This document shows, piece after piece, positions 7,839 through 16,212 of a DNA stretch of 64,000 nt. Both the position numbers and the translations under genes were made by a program. The notes under the pieces are model-generated. The model did no database searches, was not told the DNA's origin, and saw nothing but the letters and a program-made list of their open reading frames with translations. The stretch is from Kiritimatiellia bacterium (GTDB lineage Bacteria; Verrucomicrobiota; Kiritimatiellia; RFP12; UBA1067), in NCBI GenBank assembly GCA_024405255.1, contig JAKSOY010000001.1, forward strand, positions 14,325 through 78,324. Reading direction: 5' to 3'. The first letter of the stretch is position 1, and the number at the start of each line of letters is the position of its first letter.

Positions 7839-10588
7839 CTTCCCTCCTTGACAATGACCCCGTTGACGACTCGGCAATCATTCGTTGTCCTCAGAGTCCA
7901 CTGACCAAATTTTGACAAGAACATCGTCCCATCGGTAGTCAAAACCATAATCTGTCTCACCTCGCCAGGCACTTCTGCAACACAATCGACATACCACGAT
8001 GTACCAATTTCGTTCCACCCAATAGGATCATCCCAAACGAGTCGCCCGAAAGACAACGGACGCACTCCGGGATTAACGCCACAACTGGGTTCGTCAGCGA
8101 ACCACAGATTACCCTCCTTCACACGATAGTATTCGCCAGCTCCTCTCGCATGGGTGTGGCTCCAATTTCTCATCTCACTGGGATGGTCATAGAAGCCAGT
8201 ATGCAAACCTGTCTCGCAAGGCCGTTCCGAGAGAGCAATTCCTTCAAACGACACATCCATTGGGCCGACATACACCGGTACCTTCATTCCGGTGCCTGGC
8301 ATTCCCAACGGAAATTCCCATCCAGGGATACGAGGACGGTAGAACCATTCTGCCTCACCCACTCGACTGAACACACCAGTGGGATTGTAGACAGATACGT
8401 CAAATGTATATTCGGCGTCGCCCAGGCACGCCTTCACGATTCCTCCACGGTTCGTCGCGACAAGCGGACAGACAAGTGAAGCCGGCAGACCGTTGGTGAC
8501 GATCCAGTCCGGCGCACGCCATTCGACGAGCGGCGACACAGGGCGCTGTTCGGCCTTAACGAGTTCACGCACGCCATATCCATGCCGATGGGGGCAGGCA
8601 TTCTCCGGCGCAAGCTTGTCGGCCGTCAGTGTGAGTCCGATCGCCGTCAGCCGCACCGTGCAATCGAGCCGCAGGGGCGGAATCCCCGTCTCCTCAAACC
8701 GAACCGTAAGGGAGATGTCGTCCTCCGCGTCGCTCGGCGCGAGCGCCTCGTAGGTACACGAATAGGAGACATCCGAACCCGCCGCCAACGGAACGGGACC
8801 TGTCGGCAGCACATCGCCGGCAGCAGGGAAAAGCCGTTCGAAATTTCTAGTAGAAAACGAAAGCGACCCACCCTTCGCACCTCCTGACGCCACCACCGTC
8901 AACGTCACCGGGGAGGACCGACGCGCCACCGTCACACCGGGCATGTCCTCGTAGGCGTTCTCGAACAGAAGCGCCTGCCTGCTGAAACGAACCGAAAGGC
9001 GGGCACCAGACGGCGTGTCGACATACGGGCTCTCAACACCTTCTCCCGAATCCCCCGTGCAGCCACAGGACGGTCCGGAGCAGACCAGACGATACCCCGA
9101 ATAGGAATAATTTGCGATGGCCTCGCAGCCCCGGCATCTGCATCCGTGGCAATGGAAGGACATGGCATCCCCCGAAACCATCATGCAGCATCCATCCGAC
9201 CAGGAAAAGGTGCCCGCGAGACGTCGCTGAAGCTCCTCTGGGACGGACGGACGCGTCCAGCCGTCCTCCATCACAAACGAAATGGGAACGGGCCAGCGGA
9301 TCAACCCCATCCTTTCATGGGCAGCGCGCATCTGCACAAGGGCCTGCACGGGCGCACAGACCTGAAGCGGCACGGACGAGGATACACTGTAGGTCGCGCC
9401 AATCAGAAGCGGCACATGGTTCGTCTCGCCCGCGCGGGCGACAACCACTGGATTGCCGAGATCGGTTGTACCATCCGCCACAAAGTAGACCGGCGCAAGA
9501 CTCTCCGCGATGACATCCACGAAGTAGTAGGCGTTGGTGTTGACGCCGTTCGCACGCGGGGAAAGTCCCATTCCGTCTGCTCCCTCGACTGCCGAAAAGA
9601 CGTTCCCGCACACGCGGTTGTACCATTCGGCGTTCGTTCCGTGGGCATCGGGGCCCGCGACGAGCGGCTCGGGGTCGACCGAGTTCTCGAGCCCGTCGCC
9701 GTCCCAGTCGAACGGGAACACGGGCGCATACTGGACCGTGCGGTCGGGATAGCGATAGTCGAAGCGTCCGTCGGCGAAGAGTTCCGCCTGGAAGTTCGTG
9801 GGCGAGTTCACGTCGCGGCCATAGAGCGCGTTGTGCCAAGTCAAGATCAGCGAATTGCTCGGCGTCTGCTCGTGCCAGAACACGCTCTCGCCACCATTGG
9901 GCAACATCCCCCAGTTCAATCTCGGCAGGAGCGACAGCTTTGCGTCGAACGGGGACGGGAAGAAATGCGTCTTCGCATTGGGACGGAATTCGCCGCTCTC
10001 GAATGCGGTGAGTCCCGTCGTCGTCTTGGCCCCAAACGGGAACCGCCACCCCGCAGGTCTGATCCGAAGCGAATCCGACAAGCCGCCGTAGTCACTCCAG
10101 GCGGCATTGGTCACGGCATTTACTGTCGGCGCAGCGAACGCGTTCACATTGAACGTCGTACTGATTCGCCACAAGTGTGCGATGTCGTCGTCGGTAATGG
10201 GAGTCATCTCGGTAGGGCGCGTTCTCCGAACGCGCCGCAATGCTTGACCATTGGATTCCCCGTTTGCCGCCCCTTGCGGCGCGCTCGGAGAGCGTGCCCT
10301 ACCCTGTACTGCACCCCCAAGAACATTTGTGCCGCCTTCGACCTGCGTCACCGCGTTGGTTTCACCTTCTACCTGATCGACGCCGTTGGTGCCGTCCTTG
10401 GTTCCCGCGAAAGCAATCCATACGGACAAAAAAATCAGAATGAGGGTTCTCTCCCACATCGGCAAACGGCGGAATCCTTGCCGTACACGCCCAAGCGGAT
10501 GAACGCCCTTCTCGGCGCAGAGCGCCAGCAGCCACAGAAAGACCAAGCCGAAAGCCGAAGCAACGCCGATGATTGAAACCGCATTCAT
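7835..10588 (-). CDS. Membrane-anchored secreted protein with calcium-loop and cysteine-cluster segments
   Basis: The start is the ATG at 10586-10588 (MNAVSIIGVASAFG), preceded by GAGGTGG; an upstream in-frame extension overlaps the previous gene. About 917 residues. Two N-terminal hydrophobic segments (AVSIIGVASAFGLVFLWLLAL and TLILIFLSVWIAF, about 3-25 and 48-61) suggest a membrane anchor, followed by an Asn/Gly/Thr-rich linker that contains two REP-like elements in frame. FDWDGDGLENSVDPEP (about 300) resembles a thrombospondin type 3/dockerin calcium loop. Near 460-520 lies a dense cysteine cluster (FHCHGCRCRGCEAI, then LVCSGPSCGCTG), probably disulphide- or metal-binding. The rest is predicted beta-rich. 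It starts 8 bases after the 10597-11193 gene, and the next gene overlaps its stop. I do not recognise a named family. Confidence 0.75.
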   Translation of the reverse strand: MNAVSIIGVASAFGLVFLWLLALCAEKGVHPLGRVRQGFRRLPMWERTLILIFLSVWIAFAGTKDGTNGVDQVEGETNAVTQVEGGTNVLGGAVQGRARSPSAPQGAANGESNGQALRRVRRTRPTEMTPITDDDIAHLWRISTTFNVNAFAAPTVNAVTNAAWSDYGGLSDSLRIRPAGWRFPFGAKTTTGLTAFESGEFRPNAKTHFFPSPFDAKLSLLPRLNWGMLPNGGESVFWHEQTPSNSLILTWHNALYGRDVNSPTNFQAELFADGRFDYRYPDRTVQYAPVFPFDWDGDGLENSVDPEPLVAGPDAHGTNAEWYNRVCGNVFSAVEGADGMGLSPRANGVNTNAYYFVDVIAESLAPVYFVADGTTDLGNPVVVARAGETNHVPLLIGATYSVSSSVPLQVCAPVQALVQMRAAHERMGLIRWPVPISFVMEDGWTRPSVPEELQRRLAGTFSWSDGCCMMVSGDAMSFHCHGCRCRGCEAIANYSYSGYRLVCSGPSCGCTGDSGEGVESPYVDTPSGARLSVRFSRQALLFENAYEDMPGVTVARRSSPVTLTVVASGGAKGGSLSFSTRNFERLFPAAGDVLPTGPVPLAAGSDVSYSCTYEALAPSDAEDDISLTVRFEETGIPPLRLDCTVRLTAIGLTLTADKLAPENACPHRHGYGVRELVKAEQRPVSPLVEWRAPDWIVTNGLPASLVCPLVATNRGGIVKACLGDAEYTFDVSVYNPTGVFSRVGEAEWFYRPRIPGWEFPLGMPGTGMKVPVYVGPMDVSFEGIALSERPCETGLHTGFYDHPSEMRNWSHTHARGAGEYYRVKEGNLWFADEPSCGVNPGVRPLSFGRLVWDDPIGWNEIGTSWYVDCVAEVPGEVRQIMVLTTDGTMFLSKFGQWTLRTTNDCRVVNGVIVKEGR
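10211..10303. repeat. Inverted pair of REP-like 30-base palindromes inside a coding sequence
   Basis: 10211-10240 (reverse orientation) and 10274-10303 (forward) are copies of one 30-base element whose core is a stem GGCGCGCTC / GAGCGCGCC, starting TTGCGG and ending CCCTACC. The pair spans 93 bases, a multiple of three, and is read through as the linker QGRARSPSAPQGAANGES... of the 7835-10588 protein. A third copy is at 29538-29567. The paired, inverted arrangement resembles BIME/REP elements mobilised by RAYT transposases; no RAYT gene is in the window. Confidence 0.75.
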
Positions 10589-10596
10589 AGTCCACC

Positions 10597-11193
10597 TCAC
10601 CGGAAAAGGATTGCGGTCGGATCCAACGGTGTCCCGACTGTGAAAGTTTCGCCCGAATTGTACAGGCCGCGTCCCGTAAGCCGCATCAGGTTCCACTCCC
10701 GTCGGTACAACCACCCGGGCGATTCCTCCCCCAGCGCGGGAAAAGCGGTCACCCCATCCGCTGTCACCTCAAGCCGTGGAGGTGTCGGTGCGGCGGTGAG
10801 TCGATAGGACCACGCAAGCGTCTTCACGTCCTCTACCGAAGACGACACCACCATGAATCGTTCTCCGTCGGTTCCGTTCTGGATAAACCATGAACCTCGG
10901 TTCCATCCCACGATCAAATCCGTCTCCTCGGGCTCAAGCACGCCGTTCGTATTCACATCTTCACCGAAAGCCGCCTCGACATTGTTCGACGGCGAGGCAA
11001 TGCACGACAGCGAAAACGTGAACTTCTCCGCGCCACGTTGCCAACCCGAAACCACGACATTTGTCGTCACCTCAGTGTCGGCGCAATCAACAGGGGGTAG
11101 AGACAGTGGGACCGATTGCGCCGCCCAAGCGAACGTCGCGATCATGAATGCTGAAACTACTAACACTGCTCTCATCTGCGTAACATTATACAT
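10597..11193 (-). CDS. Secreted protein of unknown function, first gene of four-gene unit
   Basis: The start is the ATG at 11191-11193 (MYNVTQMRAVLVVSAFMIAT), preceded by AGGAAAGAG; upstream in-frame codons lack a site. About 198 residues with a signal peptide ending near FAWAAQ. One segment, EDVNTNGVLEPEETD (about 95-110), resembles an EF-hand or dockerin calcium loop. The remainder looks beta-rich. It is followed after 8 bases by the large membrane-anchored protein, and then by two lipoproteins, suggesting one envelope-located complex; this is inference from spacing and from the calcium-loop motif in both proteins. No known family recognised. Confidence 0.7.
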   Translation of the reverse strand: MYNVTQMRAVLVVSAFMIATFAWAAQSVPLSLPPVDCADTEVTTNVVVSGWQRGAEKFTFSLSCIASPSNNVEAAFGEDVNTNGVLEPEETDLIVGWNRGSWFIQNGTDGERFMVVSSSVEDVKTLAWSYRLTAAPTPPRLEVTADGVTAFPALGEESPGWLYRREWNLMRLTGRGLYNSGETFTVGTPLDPTAILFR

Positions 11194-11245
11194 AATTCTC
11201 TTTCCTATGTGAAACAAATTCGCCTCAGAACATTCGGCGGGTGTA

Positions 11246-11455
11246 TTATGTACCACTCGAATTGACCGCGCTGAAAAGATCGGAATAGCTCGACACTTTC
11301 TTGTATGTCACGTGATATTCGGTTCCTTTCTCGCCCAACGCGACAAAGAACTTCTTCGCACACGCAATTTTCGTTTTCTCGATTTCGCGTAATTGCATCT
11401 CAGACATTGATCCCTTCGTCTCTGCGACAAAGTAAAAACGCCTAATTCTTGAATT
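11246..11455 (-). pseudogene. C-terminal fragment of a type III restriction enzyme Res subunit
   Basis: The minus strand reads FYFVAETKGSMSEMQLREIE, KTKIACAKKFFVALGEK, and YKKVSSYSDLFSAVN before a TAA at 11246-11248. This matches the typical end of type III restriction endonuclease Res proteins (YFVAETKG...LR.IE..KI.CA..HF). A stop codon lies just upstream in the same frame and there is no start, helicase core or Mod partner, so this is a decayed remnant. It lies between an envelope gene unit and a toxin-antitoxin pair, a typical spot for gene loss and gain. Confidence 0.7.
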
Positions 11456-11480
11456 TCAGTTTCATGACAAACCTTTGTAA

Positions 11481-11515
11481 TTGACAAGTACGCCATAATT
11501 ATGTACACTATTCGC
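11481..11515 (+). promoter_or_regulatory. Promoter and probable operator of toxin-antitoxin pair 1
   Basis: TTGACA at 11481-11486, a 17-base spacer, then TACACT at 11504-11509. The minus-ten region overlaps TGTACA (11502-11507), the core hexamer known from YefM-type operators. The 15 bases ATGTACACTATTCGC at 11501-11515 recur exactly at 39827-39841 before the second antitoxin. Autorepression by the antitoxin is inferred. Confidence 0.7.
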
Positions 11516-11534
11516 GTCAAAAGGAAAGAGGATT

Positions 11535-11858
11535 ATGCGCACAACGACAACACAACCCAAACGCCCCATTCTTTCGGAGGATGTCGTCTCGTTTACCGAA
11601 TGTCGCGGCAAACTGGCCGAATACTTCGAAAAGACGCATACAACGCACCGTCCCATCGTCGTGACGCAGAACGGCCGTGCCACCACGGTCATCGTCAATC
11701 TCAGCGACTGGGAACAGACCTTTGCGGCATGGGAAGAAGCCCGCCTGACCCGTGAGGTCCTTGAAGACTTTAGAATCAGCATGGAGCAGTTCAACCGTGG
11801 CGAAGGGATTCCCTTCAAGCAGTTCGTCAAAGAGACACGCCAAAAGTTCGGACTATGA
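11535..11858 (+). CDS. Phd/YefM-type antitoxin
   Basis: 107 residues. The N-terminal half fits the Phd/YefM DNA-binding fold (VVSFTECRGKLAEYFEK, then HRPIVVTQNGRATTVIVN); the C-terminal half is helical and charged and would wrap the toxin. It would neutralise the neighbouring ParE-type toxin and repress the shared promoter. A purine-rich AAGGAAAGAGG site precedes the ATG. Its stop overlaps the toxin start as ATGA, the usual translational coupling. A paralogue at 39867-40166 shares the middle motif HRP(I/L)(V/I)(V/I)TQNGRA. Confidence 0.88.
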   Translation: MRTTTTQPKRPILSEDVVSFTECRGKLAEYFEKTHTTHRPIVVTQNGRATTVIVNLSDWEQTFAAWEEARLTREVLEDFRISMEQFNRGEGIPFKQFVKETRQKFGL

Positions 11859-12157
11859 ACATCGATCTTTCTCCGCGGTTTCAAGAACTCGTCCACGAGC
11901 AGATCGGCATCATCACGGCGGTGAAATATCCCGAAGATGCCGCACGCTGGTTCAACGGACTGATCGAGAAGATATCCGTTCTCGACACATTCCCGGAAGC
12001 CGGACGCCTTTCGCGTGTGCCAGACTTGGCCAACAACGGTATCCGTGAAATCGTTTACGGAACATTCATCGCCTACTATGTGATTCAAGGCGATGTCTGT
12101 CGTCTGATTTCGCTCCGTCGTTGCGAAATGAATATCGCGTCCACGAGCGATCTCTAA
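11855..12157 (+). CDS. ParE/RelE-superfamily toxin
   Basis: 100 residues, usual family length. ParE-like features include the helical hairpin (YPEDAARWFNGLIEKISVLD), FPEAGRLSRVPDL, and the C-terminal strands GIREIVYGTFIAYYVI and VCRLISLRR. ParE members poison DNA gyrase, RelE members cut mRNA at the ribosome; the FPEAGR and REIVYG motifs favour ParE, but the target cannot be fixed from sequence. Start overlaps the antitoxin stop. It ends 131 bases before the convergent amidase gene. Confidence 0.87.
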   Translation: MNIDLSPRFQELVHEQIGIITAVKYPEDAARWFNGLIEKISVLDTFPEAGRLSRVPDLANNGIREIVYGTFIAYYVIQGDVCRLISLRRCEMNIASTSDL

Positions 12158-12288
12158 GTGATTGATCGCTCCCCAATGTCCGCAGTGTTCTCTTTTAGCA
12201 TCTCTGCAAAGCGGTCTTTAGTATAAAGCCAACATCTTCCAGAAGATGGATATAGGTTCTTGAATCATACTGAAGCCTCAGGCCTAAA

Positions 12289-13485
12289 TCAAGGGTTCTT
12301 GGGTGGGGTCATCCAGTCGAGGAGGCCGAGGACGACGGCTTCGGCTACCTTTTTCTGACGGTCTGGATCCCAGCTGGCTTCCTCACCTTCGGGGAGATTG
12401 ATGAAATCGACCTCCATCAGGCAGCTCGGCACGCAGGGATTCCGGCACACGGCGAATGAACGCATCTGCGCACCGGCGTCCGTGACAGGTACCATCACGG
12501 GCGCGACATGCTTTTGAATGCAGCTGGCCAGGGCCAGTCCATTCGAGGTCGATGCGTAAATCGTCGTGTGGCGGACCTGACGCGGATCCCGATTGGCGGC
12601 CGTCGCATTATGGTGAACGGAGATAAAGGCATCGACTCGCTGGTCATACGCCATCTGCGGTCGCGAATAGAGCGAAGGGAACGAGTCGTCTTCGCGCGTC
12701 ATGACCACGCTAAAACCGGCTTTTTCAAGTTCGGTACGAATGGCCAGCGCCTGCAGAAGGTTGACCTCCTTCTCTCGCCACCCGTGCGGCGAGAGCGCGC
12801 CCGAATCGGAACCGCCATGCCCCGGATCAAGACAGATTCGCACGGAGGAAGGCGGGCGACCATAGGGGGGACGCTCCGAAAAACCTGCGGCGACATCGGG
12901 CACGAGCAATGCCTTTGACGGCACCTTTTCCTTCGGACACATCTGAAGGACCGTCTTCGGCATGAAACCGCGGACGTTTTCAAGCCAGACGCAGACCCAT
13001 TCGGTCCCCTTCACTTCCGATCCGCACAAGACGAAATCCTTAGGCAGATAATGCGAGGTTGCACCATCGCCGATTTCCGTACGCACGCGATTCGTGAAAA
13101 GCGAACCGATGGTCTTCCACGCTTTCGGCGGCAGAAGACGCGAACTCTCATCCGAATCGATGACCACGGGGGCCTTGGTCGAGGTTGAACGAGGCGACTC
13201 GACAACGACATGACGCACGAGGCGGTCAAGTCCCGCCGCGACGATCAGCGTATTGGTTCCCGGCTTCACAGGCACCATCCGCAGAAAGGCGCCCGTGCGA
13301 TAGACATCGGTCGTCGCCCCGTTGATGTAGACGGTCTCAGCGCCGTTACGGTCGAGCGCACCGATCACATACGTCTTATCAACCGGCGGCAACCTCTGAT
13401 TTTCAGCGGGAAACGCCACACGGATTTCAGCTCGGGCTGTTCCCGAGATCACAAACAGCAGAAATAATAATTGAAAACATCTCAT
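12289..13485 (-). CDS. N-acetylmuramoyl-L-alanine amidase (Amidase_3)
   Basis: 398 residues with a signal peptide (MRCFQLLFLLFVISGTARA). Residues 20-190 form a beta-rich N-terminal part of unknown fold, possibly SH3-like (GSEVKGTEWVCVWLENVRG). The C-terminal catalytic domain (about 210-395) has the zinc motifs ICLDPGHGGSDSGA, the glutamate in REKEVNLLQA, and ISVHHNAT, with the late CLMEVDFINL. The family cuts the amide bond between MurNAc and the stem peptide in the periplasm, for daughter-cell separation or wall turnover. It starts 3 bases after the stop of the second Dpp-type permease with no obvious ribosome site, so translational coupling is likely. Together these suggest release and uptake of wall peptides. 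Confidence 0.88.
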   Translation of the reverse strand: MRCFQLLFLLFVISGTARAEIRVAFPAENQRLPPVDKTYVIGALDRNGAETVYINGATTDVYRTGAFLRMVPVKPGTNTLIVAAGLDRLVRHVVVESPRSTSTKAPVVIDSDESSRLLPPKAWKTIGSLFTNRVRTEIGDGATSHYLPKDFVLCGSEVKGTEWVCVWLENVRGFMPKTVLQMCPKEKVPSKALLVPDVAAGFSERPPYGRPPSSVRICLDPGHGGSDSGALSPHGWREKEVNLLQALAIRTELEKAGFSVVMTREDDSFPSLYSRPQMAYDQRVDAFISVHHNATAANRDPRQVRHTTIYASTSNGLALASCIQKHVAPVMVPVTDAGAQMRSFAVCRNPCVPSCLMEVDFINLPEGEEASWDPDRQKKVAEAVVLGLLDWMTPPKNP

Positions 13486-13488
13486 CGG

Positions 13489-14346
13489 CTAGTTCCGTTG
13501 ATTACGCAAGGCCGGGTCCAACAAGTCACGCAGTTCGTCGGCCAAATGGTTGAACACCAGAACGAGCGTGAAGATCGCCAACGTGACGAATGTCATTTCC
13601 CACCAAATGCCCTGCCACAGACGCAAACGCGCGTTGTTGATCATAATGCCCCAGCTCGGTTCGCCCTGCACGCCAATGCCGAGGAAGCTGATGAACACTT
13701 CCGTCGCAACCGCACCCGGGAAGCGAATCGAAAACTGAATCAGAATGATGTGGGCGACATTCGGCAGGATGTGCCGGAACATAATGCGTGCGTGCGAATA
13801 GCCGAGGACGCGTGCCGCTTGCACATAGGCGCGATCGCGATGCTTCATGACCTCGGCGCGAATCGTCCGGCAGACGCCGACCCAAGTCGTGAAGCCAATG
13901 CCCAGATAGATGCCCAAGAGCCCCTGCCCGACAACCATCGAGATCGCGAGAATGAAGAGCAGACCCGGCATCGAAGCCACGGTGGCACAGAGCCAGACGA
14001 CCACCGAGTCGACCTTTCCGCCGAAATAGCCGCCCAGAAGCCCTAGAAAGACGCCCAGCGGAATCGCGATCAACGAGGTCATGATTCCCACATGGAACGC
14101 GATTCGCGCACCTTGGATCAAGCGCTGGGCGACATCGCGCCCAAGATTGTCCGTCCCCATGATGTGCTGAAGGCTCGGCGCCTGATACCGCTGCTTCTCA
14201 TGTACGACATTGTACGAGGGCGTCACATCGCGCGCCTTCGCCACACGGTACTGAACTTCGCCATAGAGCGCCAACGCGAAATAGGCTGCGATGACGATCA
14301 GACAAAGACGTCCGAACAAGCTCAGTTTATGCCACAGCTCTCTCAT
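13489..14346 (-). CDS. Dipeptide/oligopeptide ABC transporter permease (DppC type)
   Basis: 285 residues with an N-terminal membrane segment (LCLIVIAAYFALAL), the DppC/OppC-type motif GTDNLGRDV, and a transmembrane BPD-type domain with EAA loop (VQAARVLGYSHARIMFRHILPN). The protein forms a heterodimeric channel with the DppB-type partner and imports peptides or nickel; the substrate is unknown. Its ATG overlaps the upstream stop as ATGA. No substrate-binding protein or ATPase gene of this family is adjacent. Confidence 0.9.
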   Translation of the reverse strand: MRELWHKLSLFGRLCLIVIAAYFALALYGEVQYRVAKARDVTPSYNVVHEKQRYQAPSLQHIMGTDNLGRDVAQRLIQGARIAFHVGIMTSLIAIPLGVFLGLLGGYFGGKVDSVVVWLCATVASMPGLLFILAISMVVGQGLLGIYLGIGFTTWVGVCRTIRAEVMKHRDRAYVQAARVLGYSHARIMFRHILPNVAHIILIQFSIRFPGAVATEVFISFLGIGVQGEPSWGIMINNARLRLWQGIWWEMTFVTLAIFTLVLVFNHLADELRDLLDPALRNQRN

Positions 14347-15296
14347 CCCAACCTCACTCTCGGATCAAGCCACGCATAGGCGAGGTCGGTGATCAGATTC
14401 ACCCCCTGATACAGCAATGCGCCAAGAACAACCAGCGCGCGCACCACGGCCATATCGGCGGAATGAATGGCATTCAAGGAAACATTTCCCAAGCCGGGGA
14501 TGCCGAAGAAGGTCTCCAGCATCAGCGAGCCGGTGAAGAGATAGGGGATCGCGAGCGCGACATACGTCACGATCGGAATGAGCGAATTGCGCAGCACATG
14601 CTTCACCAGGATACGCGGACCCGACAACCCCTTCGCACGCGCGGTACGCACATAGGGCTTGTAGATTTCGTCCAACACGGCCGTGCGGAAGAAACGCACA
14701 TCCACGCCAAGCGACGAGACGATGCCGATCAGCACCGGCAAGACGAGATAGTACCAATTCGCATATCCCCAAATCGGGAAAAGCTCGAACTTGTAGGCGA
14801 GGAAGAATTGTCCCGACAACACCCACACCACATAGTTGACGCTCATGAGAATCGTCGATCCGACGAGAACCGACCGATCCAGCCACCCGCCGCGGAATGC
14901 GGCGCAGAGCAAGGCCAACGACAACGCCACGATTGTACCGCCAAGGAGAATCGGCACGGTCAATGTCAACGACGGGCCGACACCCCGTTTAAGGATGTCG
15001 GCGACCGGTTCGTCGTACTGTGTCGAAATGCCGAAATCGCCCTTCGCCAGATTCTTCACGAAGTTGAAGAACTGCGAATCAAACGCGCTCTCGTCCTTGT
15101 TGGTATTCACCAGCAAGGGTTTGTCATAGCCATAGCGATGATTGAAAGCCGCAATCGACTCCTTCGTCGCGTTCTTGCCCAACACGGTCAGCGCGGGCGA
15201 ACCACCCACGACGTGGAACAGTACGAACGTGAGCACCAGGATTCCGATTGTCGTTGGAACCAGTTCAAAAAGACGTCTTAGAATATAGCGAATCAC
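14343..15296 (-). CDS. Dipeptide/oligopeptide ABC transporter permease (DppB type)
   Basis: 317 residues, GTG start (MIRYILRRLFELVPTTIGIL). Typical DppB N-terminus with one membrane helix, a periplasmic loop, then five helices; EAA-type loop YKPYVRTARAKGLSGPRILV and the GIPGLG motif near the end are family hallmarks. Partner of the DppC-type permease that overlaps it. No ribosome binding site is visible before the GTG, and TACATT at 15304-15309 could be a minus-ten placed for a leaderless transcript, though this is weak. The coiled-coil gene upstream ends 42 bases away. Confidence 0.9.
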   Translation of the reverse strand: MIRYILRRLFELVPTTIGILVLTFVLFHVVGGSPALTVLGKNATKESIAAFNHRYGYDKPLLVNTNKDESAFDSQFFNFVKNLAKGDFGISTQYDEPVADILKRGVGPSLTLTVPILLGGTIVALSLALLCAAFRGGWLDRSVLVGSTILMSVNYVVWVLSGQFFLAYKFELFPIWGYANWYYLVLPVLIGIVSSLGVDVRFFRTAVLDEIYKPYVRTARAKGLSGPRILVKHVLRNSLIPIVTYVALAIPYLFTGSLMLETFFGIPGLGNVSLNAIHSADMAVVRALVVLGALLYQGVNLITDLAYAWLDPRVRLG

Positions 15297-15338
15297 TGTA
15301 GTGAATGTAACACAATTGAGGTTGACGGACCATCAGAA

Positions 15339-16157
15339 TCAAAGACCGATGACATGCGTCTCGACCTTGACGTCGGAAGCTCCCCCGGCGCCACCGCCCT
15401 TCAGCATCGGAGCACTTTCCATCAGGTCGTTGATGCCGCTCATCGGACCCGAACTCGTGCAGTCATAGATGTTCTGCACGGTCTCCTGGATCGTCTTTGC
15501 ATCGTCGCCCGTGTAGCCGAGTTCGCGCGCGACCTGGCGCATCAGCGTCGCCCGCTCTTCCTTTGCCGCCTCGCGCATCTCCATCCCGACTTCGACCATT
15601 TCACGAATCGCGTCCTGGTTGAACATCCCGCCGCGCATCTTCTCCGACGCCGCTTCGCGTTTCGCGAAGAGTTCGAGATAGCGCTTGTGATTCGCCTTTT
15701 CCGCCGCGGTCATACCCGACGTGTCGATGGACGACAAGTAGTCCTGACGGCTTTTCGCCCGTTGTGCGAGACGCGCACGGAATTGCGCGAAGGCATTCGT
15801 CACTTGCGTGAACTGCTCGGACGGAAGACGCTTCTTAAGCGCATCTTCGAGACTTCCATCCTTACCCAGGACGATGGGTTCTTCCCTCTTGTCCTTCTTA
15901 ACCGCCACAGACGATTCTGCGACCTTCTTCTTGGCAAACTTCTTCGCGGCACCCGAAGAGGCCTTCGCCTCAGCGAGCTGGCTCTCGAGCTTGGCAATTC
16001 GCTTGCCAGCCATCGAAAGCCTTGCCTCATCCGACTTATGCTGGTTTCGTGCGACCTCCAGCGCTTTGTCGAAGGACTTTGCCGCCAAGGATCGACCCGC
16101 AAAAATGCCACCGACAACACCCAGCGCGAGACAGACAACTCCAATTATCGTTTTCAT
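15339..16157 (-). CDS. Secreted or membrane-anchored coiled-coil protein
   Basis: 272 residues. An N-terminal hydrophobic segment (IIGVVCLALGVVGGIFAG) acts as signal or anchor. Residues 30-70 are a coiled coil (SDEARLSMAGKRIAKLESQL), followed by a Lys/Ala-rich linker, then an alpha-helical domain with periodic charged residues (FRARLAQRAKSRQDYLSSID; MVEVGMEMREAAKEERATLM). The tail is Gly-rich. No known family recognised; the helical part recalls periplasmic chaperone-like or adhesion proteins. Ribosome site AAGGA before the ATG. It follows another helical secreted protein by 55 bases. Confidence 0.7.
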   Translation of the reverse strand: MKTIIGVVCLALGVVGGIFAGRSLAAKSFDKALEVARNQHKSDEARLSMAGKRIAKLESQLAEAKASSGAAKKFAKKKVAESSVAVKKDKREEPIVLGKDGSLEDALKKRLPSEQFTQVTNAFAQFRARLAQRAKSRQDYLSSIDTSGMTAAEKANHKRYLELFAKREAASEKMRGGMFNQDAIREMVEVGMEMREAAKEERATLMRQVARELGYTGDDAKTIQETVQNIYDCTSSGPMSGINDLMESAPMLKGGGAGGASDVKVETHVIGL

Positions 16158-16212
16158 CTTATTTTTTCCTTTCCCTAAATGAACTTCAGGAACAAAATCA
16201 TCATTTCTTTTC

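Noticed and set aside
12158..12288. Short readings on the minus strand between toxin and amidase, such as one ending FAEMLKENTADIGERSIT
   Set aside because: No start codon or ribosome site, under 50 codons, and two frames look equally protein-like; no support for a gene. The gap shows nothing else.
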